Below, piece after piece: positions 36,751 through 45,195 of a stretch of 64,000 bases of DNA (position 1 is its first letter; every line of letters starts with the position of its first letter). The DNA is from Vibrio jasicida CAIM 1864 = LMG 25398. GTDB lineage: Bacteria > Pseudomonadota > Gammaproteobacteria > Enterobacterales > Vibrionaceae. Below the pieces are notes generated by a model, which saw only the letters and a list, made by a program, of their open reading frames with translations, did no database searches and was not told where the DNA came from. The stretch lies in assembly GCF_000400365.1 (NCBI RefSeq), contig NZ_BAOG01000030.1:1-64000 (forward strand), in the 5' to 3' direction. A program made the position numbers and the translations under genes.

Positions 36751-38091
36751 CTACAACCTAAGCTTGGGAGCGAGCGGCTTTCTCGAAGGTTGAGCCTGCA
36801 AGAACGGTAACAACAGCAAGCCAATAACGGCTGCGCATACCGAGATGGTGATAAAGAATCCAGTCCAGCTGTATTCTTCAAGAATCAATGCCAATGGGTA
36901 GCCAGAAAGTGCGGCACCCATGTAAGCAAACAAACCAACAAAGCCCGTTGCTGCACCAGCAGAATCTTTGTGTGAACATTCCGCCGCTGCCATGCCAATC
37001 AACATTTGTGGACCAAATACGAAGAAGCCAATTGAGAATAACCCCGCCGCTTGGAACGCAAAGTTAGTTAACGGCATCAACCACAGTGCGGCGACAGATA
37101 AGAATATACCCGCGGCAAACAATAGGTTCATTGGGCCTCGGTTACCACCGAACAATTTATCCGAGCCCCAACCAGCGACTAGAGAACCAACAAAGCCACC
37201 GATTTCAAACATCGACAGCGCAGCGTTAGCATTGATTAGGCTGTAGTGATGTTGTTCTGTTAGGTACAAGTTACCCCAGTCATTGATTGCGGTGCGCACG
37301 ATGTAAACCAGAACATAGCTGAATGCGAGCAACCAAATGTACTTGTTGTTGAACACATACTGTTTGAGGATTTCTTTATAACTCAGACCTTGCCCGTGAT
37401 TTTCTTGCGCCAGTTCTAACTTGTCATCACGCCATTGACCAACCGTTGGCAATCCTTGAGTGGTCGGTTTATCACGCAAGCGCCAACACACAACTACACC
37501 AAGAATCACGCCGATTACGCCCGGTACGATAAAGCCTTCTCGCCAGCTGTAATGGAATGTAAGAAATCCAACGAGTAGGGGAATTAACGCGCCACCTACG
37601 TTATGAGCCGTGTTCCAAATTGCCCACAAAAAGCCACGTTCTGAGCGCGAATACCAAGTCGTAAGTAACTTAGAGCACGAAGGCCAGCCCCAACCTTGGA
37701 ACCAAGCGTTCATCACCCACAGGGCTGCGAGTGCAACCAAAGAGCTAGAGAAGCCAAATGCGATATTGATAAGGCCCGTCGCGATTAGACCGACACCCAT
37801 GAAAAAACGAGGGTTAGAGCGGTCGGAAATGGTGCCAGAGATAAACTTTGATAAACCATAGGTAATGTAGAAAAGCGTACCAATCATACCGATATCGGCT
37901 TTATCTAAACCTAAATCAGCGATCATCGCGGGTGCGGCGTAGTTGAAGGTTTTACGAGTGAAGTAAAAGCCCGCATAACCAAGATACATGCCCAGCATGA
38001 TGTGCAGACGCCAATAACGATAACGTTCATCCACTTGGTCTTTGCTAAGGGGAGCTTGGTTGTAGCTCGGAGACTGAAATAATCCAAACAT
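36751..38091 (-). CDS. uhpC: glucose-6-phosphate receptor/transporter-like sensor
   Basis: The 446-residue organophosphate:phosphate antiporter-family protein has twelve hydrophobic segments and family blocks RKTFNYAAPAMIADLGLDKADIG, FQGWGWPSCSKLL, WNTAHNVGGALIP and FGPQMLIGMAAAE. Placement next to uhpB and difference from UhpT make it UhpC, which senses external glucose 6-phosphate and signals to the UhpB kinase. AAGGTG within the end of uhpB serves as ribosome-binding site; the gap to uhpB is 5 bases. Confidence 0.93.
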   Translation of the reverse strand: MFGLFQSPSYNQAPLSKDQVDERYRYWRLHIMLGMYLGYAGFYFTRKTFNYAAPAMIADLGLDKADIGMIGTLFYITYGLSKFISGTISDRSNPRFFMGVGLIATGLINIAFGFSSSLVALAALWVMNAWFQGWGWPSCSKLLTTWYSRSERGFLWAIWNTAHNVGGALIPLLVGFLTFHYSWREGFIVPGVIGVILGVVVCWRLRDKPTTQGLPTVGQWRDDKLELAQENHGQGLSYKEILKQYVFNNKYIWLLAFSYVLVYIVRTAINDWGNLYLTEQHHYSLINANAALSMFEIGGFVGSLVAGWGSDKLFGGNRGPMNLLFAAGIFLSVAALWLMPLTNFAFQAAGLFSIGFFVFGPQMLIGMAAAECSHKDSAGAATGFVGLFAYMGAALSGYPLALILEEYSWTGFFITISVCAAVIGLLLLPFLQAQPSRKPLAPKLRL

Positions 38092-38096
38092 GCTCG

Positions 38097-39596
38097 TTAC
38101 ACCTTAGGTAATGTGATGGCGATTTGCGTACCATCCACATGATCGTTCAAAGAGTAGATATACATTTTTCCACCAAGCGCTTGCACACGTTCTTGCATGC
38201 CGCGAACGCCCATGCCTTTCATGCAGTCTTCGGTTTTGAAACCAATGCCGTTGTCAGCGATGTTCAACGAAATGTTCTCGTCAATAGACAGCTCGATAAC
38301 AATAGACGTCGCACTCGCATATTTGGCAGCGTTGTTTAACGCTTCTTGGCACAAACGGAATAGGGTGACTTTCAGCGTGTCGCCCAAAGACTCATAGTCA
38401 CCTTGCCAATCAAGCACAACGCGAGTGCCATGATTGTCGAACTCCATTTCACGGGTTAACTGGTGAACAGAGTCTTTCAAATCCAGATCGTCGAGCATTT
38501 TCGGACGCAGTTTGCTCAGCAAATGTTTGGTGGTGTCATAAACATTAAGTGATAGGTTTTCGATCATGTCGGCACAGCGTGTGTTCATTTCGGCATTATC
38601 AACCCGCTTAATGATGCTCGCTTGGGTACGGATCGCTGTGATGTTCTGACCAATTTCATCGTGCAGCTCCCTTGCTACATCACGACGCACCGACTCTTCC
38701 GCTTGAATGAGTTGTCGAGACAAGGTTTGGTTTCTCGACAATTCGCCACGCAGCTTTTGGTTAAGATCTTTTTGTTTCTGCACCGCTAAACCGAGCATGA
38801 TGCCCGTTAAGGTTTGTGCCGAAAGGGACAACAGCAGGTCAGTGATTTCTAGGTTCGATACACCACTTCGCGCAGCGATCAAGGCAATACTGTTTAACAT
38901 GGTCGCAAGCAGTGCACCTTGCCAACCGTAACGCAGTGCCAAGACGATGATTGGGATCGCCATACAGAAAGGTGCAAATCGAGCCAGTTCATCAGGCAAG
39001 CTGGTTTGAACCAAAATGCTGGCAATCAACAGCACGCTATAAAGCAGAATATGACGAACTTTGAATTGAACTTCGTTGGCTAACAAGTTCGAGGTCAGCG
39101 GTGACCAAGGGCTTTGGAAGAGATAATTCCAGAGCAAGTAACACATCGGCAGCACCAACAAACCGCCCGCAATGCTCGCTAACCATGCCATATAGGCAGA
39201 TTGAACATGATAGCCAACCGCAAGTACGTTAATGCAAGACGTCACGAGCAACACGACCGCCATCACCGCTAAATGTTGGTTCTGATCGCCTTTGTAATAA
39301 CGCTTAGCAAGGTAAACCACTGGAATACTCAACACGCTGGCCACCAACACCATCAACCATTGTGGCTGTTCAAGAAGTAGAGCGAGTGCAACGGTCAGCC
39401 CCCATTCGGCAAGGTAAATCGTTGCCCAATACTTTGTGCGCGTGTGCAGTGTTAACCCCAAACGCAACGCGAAGGGGAACAACAAGATCGCAAGCTCGGC
39501 ATCGTTCACAAAGTAATAGGCGATCACCCACAGACAGAACCACGAGCATCCTGTCATGAATAAACCGCAAATGGAGGTGATGGTGTAGCTACGCAT
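38097..39596 (-). CDS. uhpB: sensor histidine kinase of the hexose-phosphate system
   Basis: The 499-residue protein has an N-terminal half with eight or so membrane segments (MASE1-like) and a cytoplasmic HisKA_3 kinase module. The phosphorylated histidine is in RELHDEIGQ, and the ATPase motifs are EALNNAAKYA, IADNGIGF and GMGVRGMQERV. It works with UhpC to phosphorylate UhpA. Its start overlaps the uhpA stop by one base (TAATG). Confidence 0.95.
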   Translation of the reverse strand: MRSYTITSICGLFMTGCSWFCLWVIAYYFVNDAELAILLFPFALRLGLTLHTRTKYWATIYLAEWGLTVALALLLEQPQWLMVLVASVLSIPVVYLAKRYYKGDQNQHLAVMAVVLLVTSCINVLAVGYHVQSAYMAWLASIAGGLLVLPMCYLLWNYLFQSPWSPLTSNLLANEVQFKVRHILLYSVLLIASILVQTSLPDELARFAPFCMAIPIIVLALRYGWQGALLATMLNSIALIAARSGVSNLEITDLLLSLSAQTLTGIMLGLAVQKQKDLNQKLRGELSRNQTLSRQLIQAEESVRRDVARELHDEIGQNITAIRTQASIIKRVDNAEMNTRCADMIENLSLNVYDTTKHLLSKLRPKMLDDLDLKDSVHQLTREMEFDNHGTRVVLDWQGDYESLGDTLKVTLFRLCQEALNNAAKYASATSIVIELSIDENISLNIADNGIGFKTEDCMKGMGVRGMQERVQALGGKMYIYSLNDHVDGTQIAITLPKV

Positions 39597-40204
39597 TAAA
39601 ACGACTCTTGAGAGAACAGTTTGGCGAGCTCAACGTTGTTCTTTACGCCAAGCTTATCCATGGCGTTTGCACGGTGAACGTGAACGGTTTTATGGCTTAA
39701 GCCAAGCTCAGTGGCGATAGACTTCACATCCAAACCACGAGCCAGCAATTGGCACACTTCGTTTTCTCGGCGTGTCAGTTGAGTCAGCGTCGCCGCTTTG
39801 TCACTTGGTGTGGCGAGCTTCAGCGCAATATCCGGCGTTAGGTAACAACCGCCTGAAGCACTGGTTCTGACTGCTTGAATTAACTCGTCAGGGCTACAAC
39901 GTTTACTTAGGTAACCTTTTGCGCCGAGTTTAAGTGACTTTTCAACCATTGCCGGAGAGTCATGCACGCTTAGCATGACACAAGCAATGCCTGAAGGGAT
40001 TTCGGAGAGTAGGGTAAGCCCACTTTCGTCTGCCATCGAGATATCTAGAATAACCACATTTGGCTTGCACGCAGGTAATCCCACTCGAGCTTCTGCTACC
40101 GAGCTAAATTCACCTACAACATTCATGTCTGGCTCAAGGCTCAACAACTGAGCAAATCCAGAACGAACAATGACATGGTCATCAACAAGCGCTACGTTAA
40201 TCAT
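39596..40204 (-). CDS. uhpA: LuxR/NarL-type response regulator of uhpT
   Basis: The 202-residue activator has a receiver domain (VALVDDH at the N terminus, phospho-acceptor Asp54 in [26 protein letters not shown]) and a C-terminal LuxR helix-turn-helix (about 140-195, [13 protein letters not shown] with [16 protein letters not shown]). Identity with E. coli UhpA is high by eye. The start [10 protein letters not shown] (40204) matches the E. coli protein and is preferred to one 12 bases earlier. It sits 136 bases after uhpT. Confidence 0.96.
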   Translation of the reverse strand: MINVALVDDHVIVRSGFAQLLSLEPDMNVVGEFSSVAEARVGLPACKPNVVILDISMADESGLTLLSEIPSGIACVMLSVHDSPAMVEKSLKLGAKGYLSKRCSPDELIQAVRTSASGGCYLTPDIALKLATPSDKAATLTQLTRRENEVCQLLARGLDVKSIATELGLSHKTVHVHRANAMDKLGVKNNVELAKLFSQESF

Positions 40205-40307
40205 CTTAAATACCAAACTTCAGCAATACACAAACGAAAATGAGCTCTCAAAGAGCCCAACAAAAACCTACTATGATACTAAATTGACCAAGTTTATTTA
40301 ATGATCT

Positions 40308-40334
40308 AGCGCGCTTTGACTTGCAAAGCGCGCT
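40308..40334. terminator. strong hairpin between uhpT and uhpA
   Basis: AGCGCGCTTTG and CAAAGCGCGCT form an 11-bp perfect stem with a 5-base loop. A mixed AT sequence follows on the minus strand. It probably terminates most uhpT transcripts while some read into uhpABC. Confidence 0.7.
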
Positions 40335-40340
40335 GTTTGA

Positions 40341-41738
40341 TTAAGCTTGGTTTTCTGCGAGTTCAAGCTTCTTCTTGTTTTGACGGATCTTTTTCTCTTC
40401 CGCGATAGCAACGAAAGCCAGCAAAACAATACAAATCATTGCGGAGGTATCTAGGGCAGCAAACGTGCCTTTCCAACCCGTTAGACCAAAGATTGGCGTG
40501 CCGTCTGCAATCATACCCAGACCCAGTTTCGCGAAACTGTCACCAATTAGGTAAGCGAATGTGCCTTTTACGCCATCTGCAACACTGATTGCTTTTTTAG
40601 GAACAAAGCCAACCGCAGCAACACCGATAAGCAGTTGAGGACCAAACACTAGGAAGCCTAGAACAAATAGCGACGCTAGGTACATGAACTCGCTCGTTGC
40701 GTGTTGGTAGAACTCAAGTGATACGATGATCAAACCCAAAGAAACACAAGCCACTAGCGCACGGCGACCGTTCGCAAGGTCAGACAGGTAACCCCACATC
40801 AGAGTCCCCACAAGCGCACCCACTTCGAATAGGGTAAAGCCAGAGATTGCTGTTTCTTTTGATAGACCGAGTTCTTGGTAAGCGTAGACCGTTGACCATT
40901 GGTCGATGCCGATACGCACGATGTAAAGGAAGATGTTTGCAAAGCAAAGTAGCCAGATAACTTTGTTTTTCAGTACGTACTCAACAAAGATTTCTTTCTT
41001 GGTCATTTGATTTTCTTCAGCCGCTTCGTCTTCTTCGCTGACTGCTTCATCAAATAGCTCTTCAACTTTACCTAGACCATATGCTTCTGGAGAGTCGTTA
41101 CCAAAGCGCATGCCAATGAAACCAACGATGATCGCAATGATAGAAGGGAACACGAACATGCCGATTACGTGACCGTCGAACAAGTAGTTTGCACCAAACA
41201 GAGCTACACCTGCGGCACCCGCACCACCTACGTTGTGAGACATGTTCCAAAGACCTAGATAAGAACCACGCTTGTTACGCGGCGTCCACTTAGTGATGGT
41301 CGAGTAACTAGAAGGACCACCAGTACTTTGGAAGAAACCACTCAGTGCATAGAATGCGACCATCATGAACAAGCTCGCGCTACCGCCACCCATGCTGAAG
41401 CTGAAACCAAGCATCGCCAGACCAGAAAGGATAAGCATAAAAGGGAGGAATTGCTTGGTGTTCTTACCATCGGCGTAGTAGGAGACTACGGTCTTACCGA
41501 TGCCGTAAGTAATCGAGAAACCCAGACCAATCAAACCTAGATCTGTCATCGACAAACCGTAAGTTGAGATCATGTCATTTTGCGCGACGTTGAAGTTTTT
41601 ACGGATCAGGTACATGGTCAAGTAGCCAATGAATACCACAAGGTAAGATTGGATAAATGGCTTAAACCACATTTTTCTACGTGCTTCGACAGGAAGGTCG
41701 AGGGTAGGCTTTCGGACTTGTTCAAGGAATCTTAACAT
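40341..41738 (-). CDS. uhpT: hexose phosphate:phosphate antiporter
   Basis: The 465-residue inner-membrane antiporter imports glucose 6-phosphate and related sugars in exchange for phosphate; fosfomycin also enters through it. It is nearly superimposable on E. coli UhpT, with [61 protein letters not shown] and [19 protein letters not shown]. The E. coli-like start [10 protein letters not shown] at 41738 is preferred to one ten codons earlier. In E. coli the order is uhpABCT; here uhpT comes first. Confidence 0.97.
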   Translation of the reverse strand: MLRFLEQVRKPTLDLPVEARRKMWFKPFIQSYLVVFIGYLTMYLIRKNFNVAQNDMISTYGLSMTDLGLIGLGFSITYGIGKTVVSYYADGKNTKQFLPFMLILSGLAMLGFSFSMGGGSASLFMMVAFYALSGFFQSTGGPSSYSTITKWTPRNKRGSYLGLWNMSHNVGGAGAAGVALFGANYLFDGHVIGMFVFPSIIAIIVGFIGMRFGNDSPEAYGLGKVEELFDEAVSEEDEAAEENQMTKKEIFVEYVLKNKVIWLLCFANIFLYIVRIGIDQWSTVYAYQELGLSKETAISGFTLFEVGALVGTLMWGYLSDLANGRRALVACVSLGLIIVSLEFYQHATSEFMYLASLFVLGFLVFGPQLLIGVAAVGFVPKKAISVADGVKGTFAYLIGDSFAKLGLGMIADGTPIFGLTGWKGTFAALDTSAMICIVLLAFVAIAEEKKIRQNKKKLELAENQA

Positions 41739-41848
41739 CGTGAACTCTCTTGTATTAGTGTGATGCACTTGCGTGCTCGCTTTCTTTTAGCTGTCGGCGA
41801 TTGTAGAGAGTCCTCTTTTGAACCACATGAGAGGAGGGCTTAGATCGA

Positions 41849-41865
41849 CTAGGAAAAATTCCTAG
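41849..41865. promoter_or_regulatory. candidate UhpA operator
   Basis: CTAGGAA and TTCCTAG flank AAA, giving a perfect 17-base inverted repeat 111-127 bases upstream of the uhpT start. Its symmetry and place between a CRP-like site and uhpT suit a dimeric response-regulator site. The assignment to UhpA is an inference. Confidence 0.5.
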
Positions 41866-41888
41866 AAAACGATTGCTGATTAAGAAAG

Positions 41889-41904
41889 CGTGAAAATCAT
41901 CACA
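41889..41904. promoter_or_regulatory. CRP-like site between uhpT and the secreted module
   Basis: CGTGA-N6-TCACA matches the CRP core TGTGA-N6-TCACA at nine of ten positions, within a wider AAAG...TTC context. It lies about 150 bases before uhpT and about 137 before the opposite gene at 42041. E. coli uhpT is CRP-dependent, so control of uhpT is most likely, but either direction is possible. Confidence 0.65.
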
Positions 41905-42040
41905 TTCTGTGCGGGATAGCCTTAATTCTGGCAATAAGCATCCAGTTACTTAGTTAGTTTCTTCCTTGGCGTAAAATGGTAAGGATTAAAAACTGCACAA
42001 AATAAAATCACCGTCTGATTTCTTCTCAAGGTAATAAGCC

Positions 42041-42382
42041 ATGATACGAAAGGTGATTATATTAACGATGCTAATCTCTGGCAGTGCATCGGCAAATTTA
42101 CACATTTGGAAAGAGAGAGAGTACACCGCATATACCGATATGACGGAAGTTCAATTTCTTTTAAAGAATAAGTACAACAAAAAAGCGGATTATTATCTCA
42201 GAATCGATGATAAGACGTTCAACAGTAAAATAACACTCGATCCTCAACAAGAAGTGTCATTAAACGTACGAGTCAAAACACCTGCGGGCCAAATAAGCAA
42301 AAAGAAAATTTGTACTCGAATGGTGAATAACACACCAAATAGCTACGAAGTGTGTTCTAACATCCGGTTAAAAAGGTATTAA
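42041..42382 (+). CDS. small exported protein, first gene of an unrecognised secreted module
   Basis: The 113-residue protein has a signal peptide (about 1-18, ending ASA). The mature part of about 95 residues alternates hydrophobic and polar residues like a beta-sandwich (VQFLLKNKY, YYLRIDD, VSLNVRVKT) and has two late cysteines (ICTRM and EVCSN) that could form a disulphide. I do not recognise a family. AAGG precedes the ATG, and the gene is separated by only 3 bases from the next. A role as periplasmic assembly factor or minor subunit is a guess from context. Confidence 0.7.
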   Translation: MIRKVIILTMLISGSASANLHIWKEREYTAYTDMTEVQFLLKNKYNKKADYYLRIDDKTFNSKITLDPQQEVSLNVRVKTPAGQISKKKICTRMVNNTPNSYEVCSNIRLKRY

Positions 42383-42385
42383 AGC

Positions 42386-42844
42386 ATGAACACGATTGCT
42401 AGCAAGCATGTCCTGTTTTGTGGCTTGCCTTTGTTACTGCTGAGTTTTGGTGTTATCGCAAATCCTATTCCCAGTGTTTCTAACCCATCGGGTACAGACA
42501 GAATCAGAACGTCTGAAGGCGCAACCTGTGAGCAAGCCGTCTCAACCGGTAAAACCTTTCAGGTCGGTACGTATGGCGCAACGGGTCAAGAAGACAGTGA
42601 TAACTACTACAACAACTATTACCAGCAAAACCAAGATGAGGCGGGCGTATACGCGTCACTGACTTTTCAATTCGGTGGTGAGGAACGAGTCGATTGTACT
42701 CGTCTTTATGAATTCGAGTTGCGAGAGAGAAAACGGCAGGAAGAACTCGCTCAGGCAGAGCACGAGCTGAAGCTTCTGCAAATTCAAGCAGAAACACAAA
42801 GGCTCAAGAGAATGAAGCAAACTCAAACCACTTTTTCGGAGTAA
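42386..42844 (+). CDS. exported protein with C-terminal coiled coil, unknown family
   Basis: The 152-residue protein has a signal peptide (about 10-27, ending VIA). A cysteine-bearing region (TCEQAV), an Asn/Tyr/Gln-rich stretch (DNYYNNYYQQNQ) and a beta-like FQFGGEERVDC follow. The last 45 residues are a charged heptad-rich helix (ELRERKRQEELAQAEHELK...), probably a coiled coil. No family is recognised. It is tightly spaced with both neighbours (3 and 2 bases), so it should be translated with them. Confidence 0.7.
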   Translation: MNTIASKHVLFCGLPLLLLSFGVIANPIPSVSNPSGTDRIRTSEGATCEQAVSTGKTFQVGTYGATGQEDSDNYYNNYYQQNQDEAGVYASLTFQFGGEERVDCTRLYEFELRERKRQEELAQAEHELKLLQIQAETQRLKRMKQTQTTFSE

Positions 42845-42846
42845 AC

Positions 42847-43350
42847 ATGAAACTCAAGAAACGACCAGTCCGCATTGCGTTGCTAGCAGCACTTATTGCG
42901 GCAACGAGCGCTCACGCGAAACCACCAGGAGATAAGGATGAAGCAACAAGTGACGACGTCACGTTTAGTGCGACTGTTCAAGAGCAATGCGGCATAGATG
43001 TTACCGTAGCGAACGCTGATCTTGCTTTTGGTGAGCAATACAACGATTCAAAAGCTCAAGTTAAGTTGATTAATAACGAAGACGACGGAAAGATTGAACT
43101 CAGCCTTGAGCCATTAAAAGAGCATGAACTCGGTAACCATATTGATAAAGAAGATGTGTGGTTTAAATCCGGTGGCGTCCATCAAACAAATATGAATGCT
43201 AAAGATTGGGAGTCAGGCATAGAATATTCCCGTGATGACATTCGAAATAATAACCTAGTTGACTTGTCCGCTCGAATTAATGTCGATGAAAGCAATTTGG
43301 ATGCTGACCAATATACATTAGTCACTAATTGGGTCATTGAGTGTGATTAA
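42847..43350 (+). CDS. exported two-cysteine beta protein, paralogue A (pilin-like)
   Basis: The 167-residue protein has a signal peptide (about 1-24, ending AHA). The mature protein has exactly two cysteines, Cys48 in QCGIDV and Cys166 at the extreme C terminus (WVIECD), placed to join first and last strands. Shared blocks with the protein at 43392 are CGI(D/E)V, an FG turn, KL(I/L)xN, W(E/R)xGIE and SAR(I/V). The plan resembles a fimbrial or coat-protein beta-sandwich, but I cannot name a family. GGAG precedes the ATG. A terminator-like hairpin follows, suggesting this is an abundant product. Confidence 0.72.
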   Translation: MKLKKRPVRIALLAALIAATSAHAKPPGDKDEATSDDVTFSATVQEQCGIDVTVANADLAFGEQYNDSKAQVKLINNEDDGKIELSLEPLKEHELGNHIDKEDVWFKSGGVHQTNMNAKDWESGIEYSRDDIRNNNLVDLSARINVDESNLDADQYTLVTNWVIECD

Positions 43351-43364
43351 TAATAAATTAATGA

Positions 43365-43391
43365 AAGCCCTTTAATAGGGCTTGTTTTCTT
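43365..43391 (+). terminator. intra-cluster hairpin with T run
   Basis: AAGCCCT and AGGGCTT pair perfectly around TTAAT and are followed by TGTTTTCTT, just before the next start. It should terminate some transcripts and lower expression of the downstream paralogue. Confidence 0.7.
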
Positions 43392-43856
43392 ATGAAACAA
43401 TTTCTAATTTCATTATTAGCAATCGCGCTATTAAGCGTGAGCTCGCTTTCTCGTGCAGCGCAAGTTCATTTTCATAAACATATCGATGAGTCTTGTGGCA
43501 TTGAAGTGATTAAAGAGCGTGGCGAAATTCATTTCGGTCGAAGATTTGGCAGTGATTCATTAACGCTCAAACTACTTGCGAATAACCGAGATAAGCGTCT
43601 CTATTTTCGTTTGTCCTATTTCAATATAGATATGGGCGCAGAGACCATCAGTCCGGAACGTATTCACTTTAAAGTGGAAACACCGGAACGTTTTGTCGGT
43701 ACTCTTGACTACTGGCGGCAAGGCATTGAGCTAAACCTTGAGCAATTAGATTCTAGTAAAGAAGTCCGAATCAGCGCCAGAGTTGATATGAACGAGTATC
43801 AAATGCCTGCAGGTGAGTTCTCTCTCAATATGGAATGGCTCTTAGATTGCTATTAA
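43392..43856 (+). CDS. exported two-cysteine beta protein, paralogue B
   Basis: The 154-residue protein has a signal peptide (about 1-22, ending SRA) and only two cysteines in the mature part, Cys35 (SCGIEV) and Cys153 (LLDCY). This is the same layout as the product at 42847, with matching FG, KLLAN, WRQGIE and SARVD blocks. The two are clearly diverged duplicates. No family is recognised. The intergenic terminator-like hairpin suggests lower expression than paralogue A, as for a minor or initiating subunit. Confidence 0.7.
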   Translation: MKQFLISLLAIALLSVSSLSRAAQVHFHKHIDESCGIEVIKERGEIHFGRRFGSDSLTLKLLANNRDKRLYFRLSYFNIDMGAETISPERIHFKVETPERFVGTLDYWRQGIELNLEQLDSSKEVRISARVDMNEYQMPAGEFSLNMEWLLDCY

Positions 43857-43907
43857 TGACAGCTCGGAAGTTTGTGCATAAACTAGAATAATCCTTGGTA
43901 TTTTAAG

Positions 43908-44918
43908 ATGATAGCTTGCATGCCCAATACAGATATTCCTTTGGTTCACTCGGAAGAAGTAAAGCTTTTTGCCACGATGTTAAATGAGCTTGATGGAGAT
44001 ATTCACTCATTACTTGAATCCGCCCGAATGCCACAGGATATCTTGTCTAACCAACCCCTTGACGCGTTTGTTCCCGAGAGCGCGCTAAAAGCCGTCTTCC
44101 AAACGTTGGGGGAACGTGCATCACCAGAGAAGTTTGCCTTGCTTACTTGGACGCTTTGTCACGACATCTATGTGCCTAGATTTGCGAATCAAATTACTCA
44201 AATTCACTCGCTAAAAGCAGCGCTAGAAGAGGTATCCCAACTGCTTAAACAAATCTCTGATAACGTCAGTATTTCTGTTCAATCGCGCGGCGGGAAATGG
44301 TGGCTAGTGAGAGAAAAACAGAACGCAGAAAGGGACTGGTTCCGTTACGCAGAAATGTTCTCCGCGATGTTCATGAATGAGTTGCTCAAAAAGCTAGTTG
44401 GCGCCCAATGGCGATTGGCAGAAGTCGGAATTCAAGATGTAGAAGCCGAACCTTTCAATCTGTTGCCGGGTATGAAGAGTGCGCAGTTCTTTACAGGTAG
44501 ACCGGTTACTGCAATCTCAATTCCTAATGAATGGATTAACCATCCGATTGCTTTCACACCATCTCAAACGGCGCCAAATACAAGTTTTCGTGGTGAGGAT
44601 GATAAGTTCAGCGATGCCTTAGCAAGGGCGCTCACGCCTTATCTCTCGATGGGTAAGATCTCTATCCAGTTTGCTGGCGAGTTGATTGACATGAATGCTC
44701 GCACCATACAAAGGCGGCTAGCAAATGAGGATACGACGTATAGAGAAGTGATCGAAGGTTTGGTGCTGAAACAAACGCTAGAGCTTTTAGCGGACCGAGA
44801 CCTGAGTATCACCCATATTGCGCTCAAAACAGGCTACTCCGATTCTGCTCATTTCACCCGTGCGTTTAAGCGAATGATGAAAGTCACACCTAAAGCGTAC
44901 CGCCAATCCTTGTCATAA
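43908..44918 (+). CDS. AraC-family regulator following the secreted module
   Basis: The 336-residue protein shares the plan of the regulator at 30242: an N-terminal sensor of about 220 residues and a C-terminal AraC DNA-binding domain (about 240-335, with NARTIQRRLANEDTTYREV, HIALKTGYSDSAHFTRAFKRMM). It lies 51 bases after the secreted module on the same strand and may control that module or the amidohydrolase unit downstream. The start could instead be four codons later. Confidence 0.87.
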   Translation: MIACMPNTDIPLVHSEEVKLFATMLNELDGDIHSLLESARMPQDILSNQPLDAFVPESALKAVFQTLGERASPEKFALLTWTLCHDIYVPRFANQITQIHSLKAALEEVSQLLKQISDNVSISVQSRGGKWWLVREKQNAERDWFRYAEMFSAMFMNELLKKLVGAQWRLAEVGIQDVEAEPFNLLPGMKSAQFFTGRPVTAISIPNEWINHPIAFTPSQTAPNTSFRGEDDKFSDALARALTPYLSMGKISIQFAGELIDMNARTIQRRLANEDTTYREVIEGLVLKQTLELLADRDLSITHIALKTGYSDSAHFTRAFKRMMKVTPKAYRQSLS

Positions 44919-44930
44919 TGAGTTACACAT

Positions 44931-44960
44931 AAAACCTCTGAATAATCGGAGGTTTTCGTC
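44931..44960 (+). terminator. terminator after the AraC gene
   Basis: AAAACCTC and GAGGTTTT arms with a 10-base loop are followed by CGTCT. This is a moderate rho-independent terminator. Confidence 0.65.
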
Positions 44961-45160
44961 TCAACTCACATTTCTATAACAATATCCGCATGTTGTCGTG
45001 TAAAGGCAATTAAACCACCTTGAAAATCATCATCATGACTTCTATGTTTTTAACGTAAGTCGTCTGTTTCATATGTATTTTTATCTGATCAGTTGTTTTT
45101 GGTGATCACTGAAATAGATGCCCTCATAACGCCGCTGTTTAAACAGGGAGGTTATAGGAA

Positions 45161-45187
45161 ATGGACCCCAACTATCCAAAAACATAG
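45161..45187 (+). other. possible 8-codon leader ORF upstream of the amidohydrolase gene
   Basis: GGGAGG at 45146-45151 precedes an ATG by 9 bases, opening a frame MDPNYPKT that stops at TAG 45185-45187, just before the amidohydrolase start. A perfect CTGTTTAAACAG palindrome lies at 45135-45146, with CTGATCAG at 45085 and GTGATCAC at 45102 further up. Translation of this mini-ORF is unproven. Confidence 0.3.
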
Positions 45188-45195
45188 GTGTAATA

